The position numbers and the translations under genes are program-made. 64,000 bases of DNA from Branchipolynoe longqiensis. Its lineage: Eukaryota > Annelida > Polychaeta > Phyllodocida > Polynoidae. Shown here piece after piece: positions 63,268 through 64,000 of this stretch (its first letter is position 1; each line of letters opens with the position of its first letter). The DNA is taken from positions 57,128,917 to 57,192,916 of the forward strand of contig CM059198.1 in assembly GCA_030323885.1 (NCBI GenBank), read 5' to 3'. The notes beneath the pieces are model-generated. The model was not told the origin of the DNA and did no database searches. It saw only the letters and a program-made list of their open reading frames with translations.

Positions 63268-63395
63268 AAACCTTAACTTCCATGTTATTAACTGCGGAGC
63301 GGACATTTCTCATCCCCGCCATGAGCCAACTGTCACTCTGCTTTCCTATCCACCTGCTAATATCGGCCCGGTAATATTATCTTGGTAATTTCAGC
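63268..63395 (+). repeat. Direct repeat, right copy
   Basis: AACCTTAACTTCCATGTTAT, CCACCTGCTAATATCGGCCC, GGTAATATTATCTTGGTAAT. Confidence 0.85.
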
Positions 63396-63419
63396 GGGAG
63401 CAAACAGGCAGAATCAATA

Positions 63420-63448
63420 ACCCCCCCCCCCCCCCCCACACACACACA
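63420..63448. repeat. Poly-C and (CA)n run
   Basis: About 18 C followed by ACACACACACA. Confidence 0.9.
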
Positions 63449-63715
63449 TCGCCTCTCATTACATCCGGGCAGCTTTCACCAATTACGGACATATCAATGC
63501 AGACTTCCCGCGCAAATCATTCAGCGAAATTACAGTTAAAAGCAGGCCTTGGTTCGCCGAACTATCGACTGCATGCAGAAATCATCGCGTGAGCCACATC
63601 CGGTGATGACGTCACGGCAACGGCAGGCCGCCAGGCGCCGCGTTACTATCAAATCACTGCGGCAAACGTGCAAACATTTAAAACTGTGGGTGTGGCCTTT
63701 TTTTTCTCGCAAATA

Positions 63716-63797
63716 CAGTATAACCCTGTTAAACCAAACTTGAACTGACCCCAGACATTTGTTTGGATTAACCAATCATTGGTTTAACCGAGCTTTG
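63716..63797. mobile_element. pogo/Tigger-like left end
   Basis: TA then CAGTATAACCCTGTTAAACC, TTTGGATTAACCAATCATTG, GTTTAACCGAG. Its wording resembles the family T terminus but the interior is different. The right end is not found. Confidence 0.55.
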
Positions 63798-63839
63798 GCT
63801 TTGACTTTGACTTTGAGTAAGAGTGTATTGCTGTTTTTG

Positions 63840-64000
63840 TTTGTTTGTTTGTTGTTGTTTTACGTCCTAGCAACATCTAAGGTCATATCAGGACCGGGGC
63901 GTCCGTCTCCCCTTCTCATAGGTCTTGGGGTTCGTATCCATGGGTTACATCCCTGGTCGAGTCAAACCAATGACTTAAAAAGGTATACTTGTTGCTTCCT
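63840..64000. mobile_element. SINE-A 3' end (-) joined to a SINE-A head and body (+), runs off the window
   Basis: 63840-63895 is the reversed 3' end (GTTGTTTTACGTCCTAGCAA, GGTCATATCAGGACCG). From 63898 the plus-strand copy begins inside the head (GCGTCCGTCTCCC), with CATGGGTTACATCCCTGG where the B box would be, then ACCAATGACTTAAAAAGG. Another inverted junction. Confidence 0.8.

Overview
The window looks like non-coding DNA of an animal nucleus, probably a marine invertebrate. The main pointer to a lophotrochozoan, most likely a mollusc, is a tRNA-headed SINE whose body ends in a TTAAATAAAACA-type tail (12880-13215, 44425-44760). It closely resembles a SINE that I recall as very common in mollusc genomes. 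Species and phylum are not proven. I recognise no host protein-coding gene, no rRNA, no snRNA and no true tRNA gene. All recognisable coding sequence is decayed reverse transcriptase from non-LTR retrotransposons.

Retrotransposons: LINE family A has five 3' fragments (1-570 +, 16263-17284 -, 24441-24838 -, 37578-39334 -, 47548-47612 +). All end in a (GAT)n tail, and the 16263-17284 copy keeps 322 open codons. LINE family B (RTE-like) has a 1.5-kb copy (37805-39301) and a short copy (18362-18706), both ending in a TGAT-type tail. Two further relics of CR1/Jockey-like type lie at 14604-15270 and 50727-51330 (-). SINEs are the commonest element. The dominant family (SINE-A, about 340 bp) has about 40 copies in both orientations. 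Others are SINE-B (tRNA-Leu/Ser-like head), SINE-D (the mollusc-like one), SINE-E and one SINE-F.

DNA transposon derivatives: many short non-autonomous elements with terminal inverted repeats (TIRs) are present. They include TA-flanked pogo/Tigger-like MITEs (6301-6631, 20659, 40556, 44986-45374, 63716), a hAT-like element with a 7-bp target duplication (19930-20506), a 254-bp MITE (7567-7820) and its partner (26688), and a MITE-P family of about 350 bp. Several elements have inner arms built from a short repeated word (9914-10596, 23604-24210, 27060-27487, 61687-61935). Another group (31949-32503, 42485-44052, 58234-58969) shares an internal core module although the ends differ.

Tandem repeats: minisatellites of 71 bp (2461-3310), about 155 bp (28345-28830), about 150 bp (29790-30560), 87 bp (56265-56765), 60 bp (57290-57990) and 93 bp (59940-60830), plus a heptamer array (55069-55398). 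There are also long strand-asymmetric G/GT-, CA- and CT-rich tracts and several (TA)n runs.

Layout: 1-7.8 kb LINE, SINEs, 71-bp array and MITEs; 8.1-9.6 kb GT-rich tract; 9.9-10.6 kb ACGT-word MITE; 11-15.3 kb SINE and MITE nests plus a LINE relic; 16.2-17.3 kb LINE A; 18-27.5 kb SINEs and MITEs; 28-31 kb G-rich minisatellites; 32-35.1 kb core-module MITE, CA/GT tracts and a CpG-rich patch; 37-39.5 kb triple nest; 42.3-45.4 kb MITE cluster; 46.6-48.1 kb CpG/NRF1-like patch and GT array; 50-55.4 kb repeats, LINE relic, CT tract and heptamer array; 56-61 kb minisatellites and a core-module MITE; 61-64 kb fold-back element and SINEs. The region reads as a layered record of insertions, several with target-site duplications still legible, and not as an operon or pathway.
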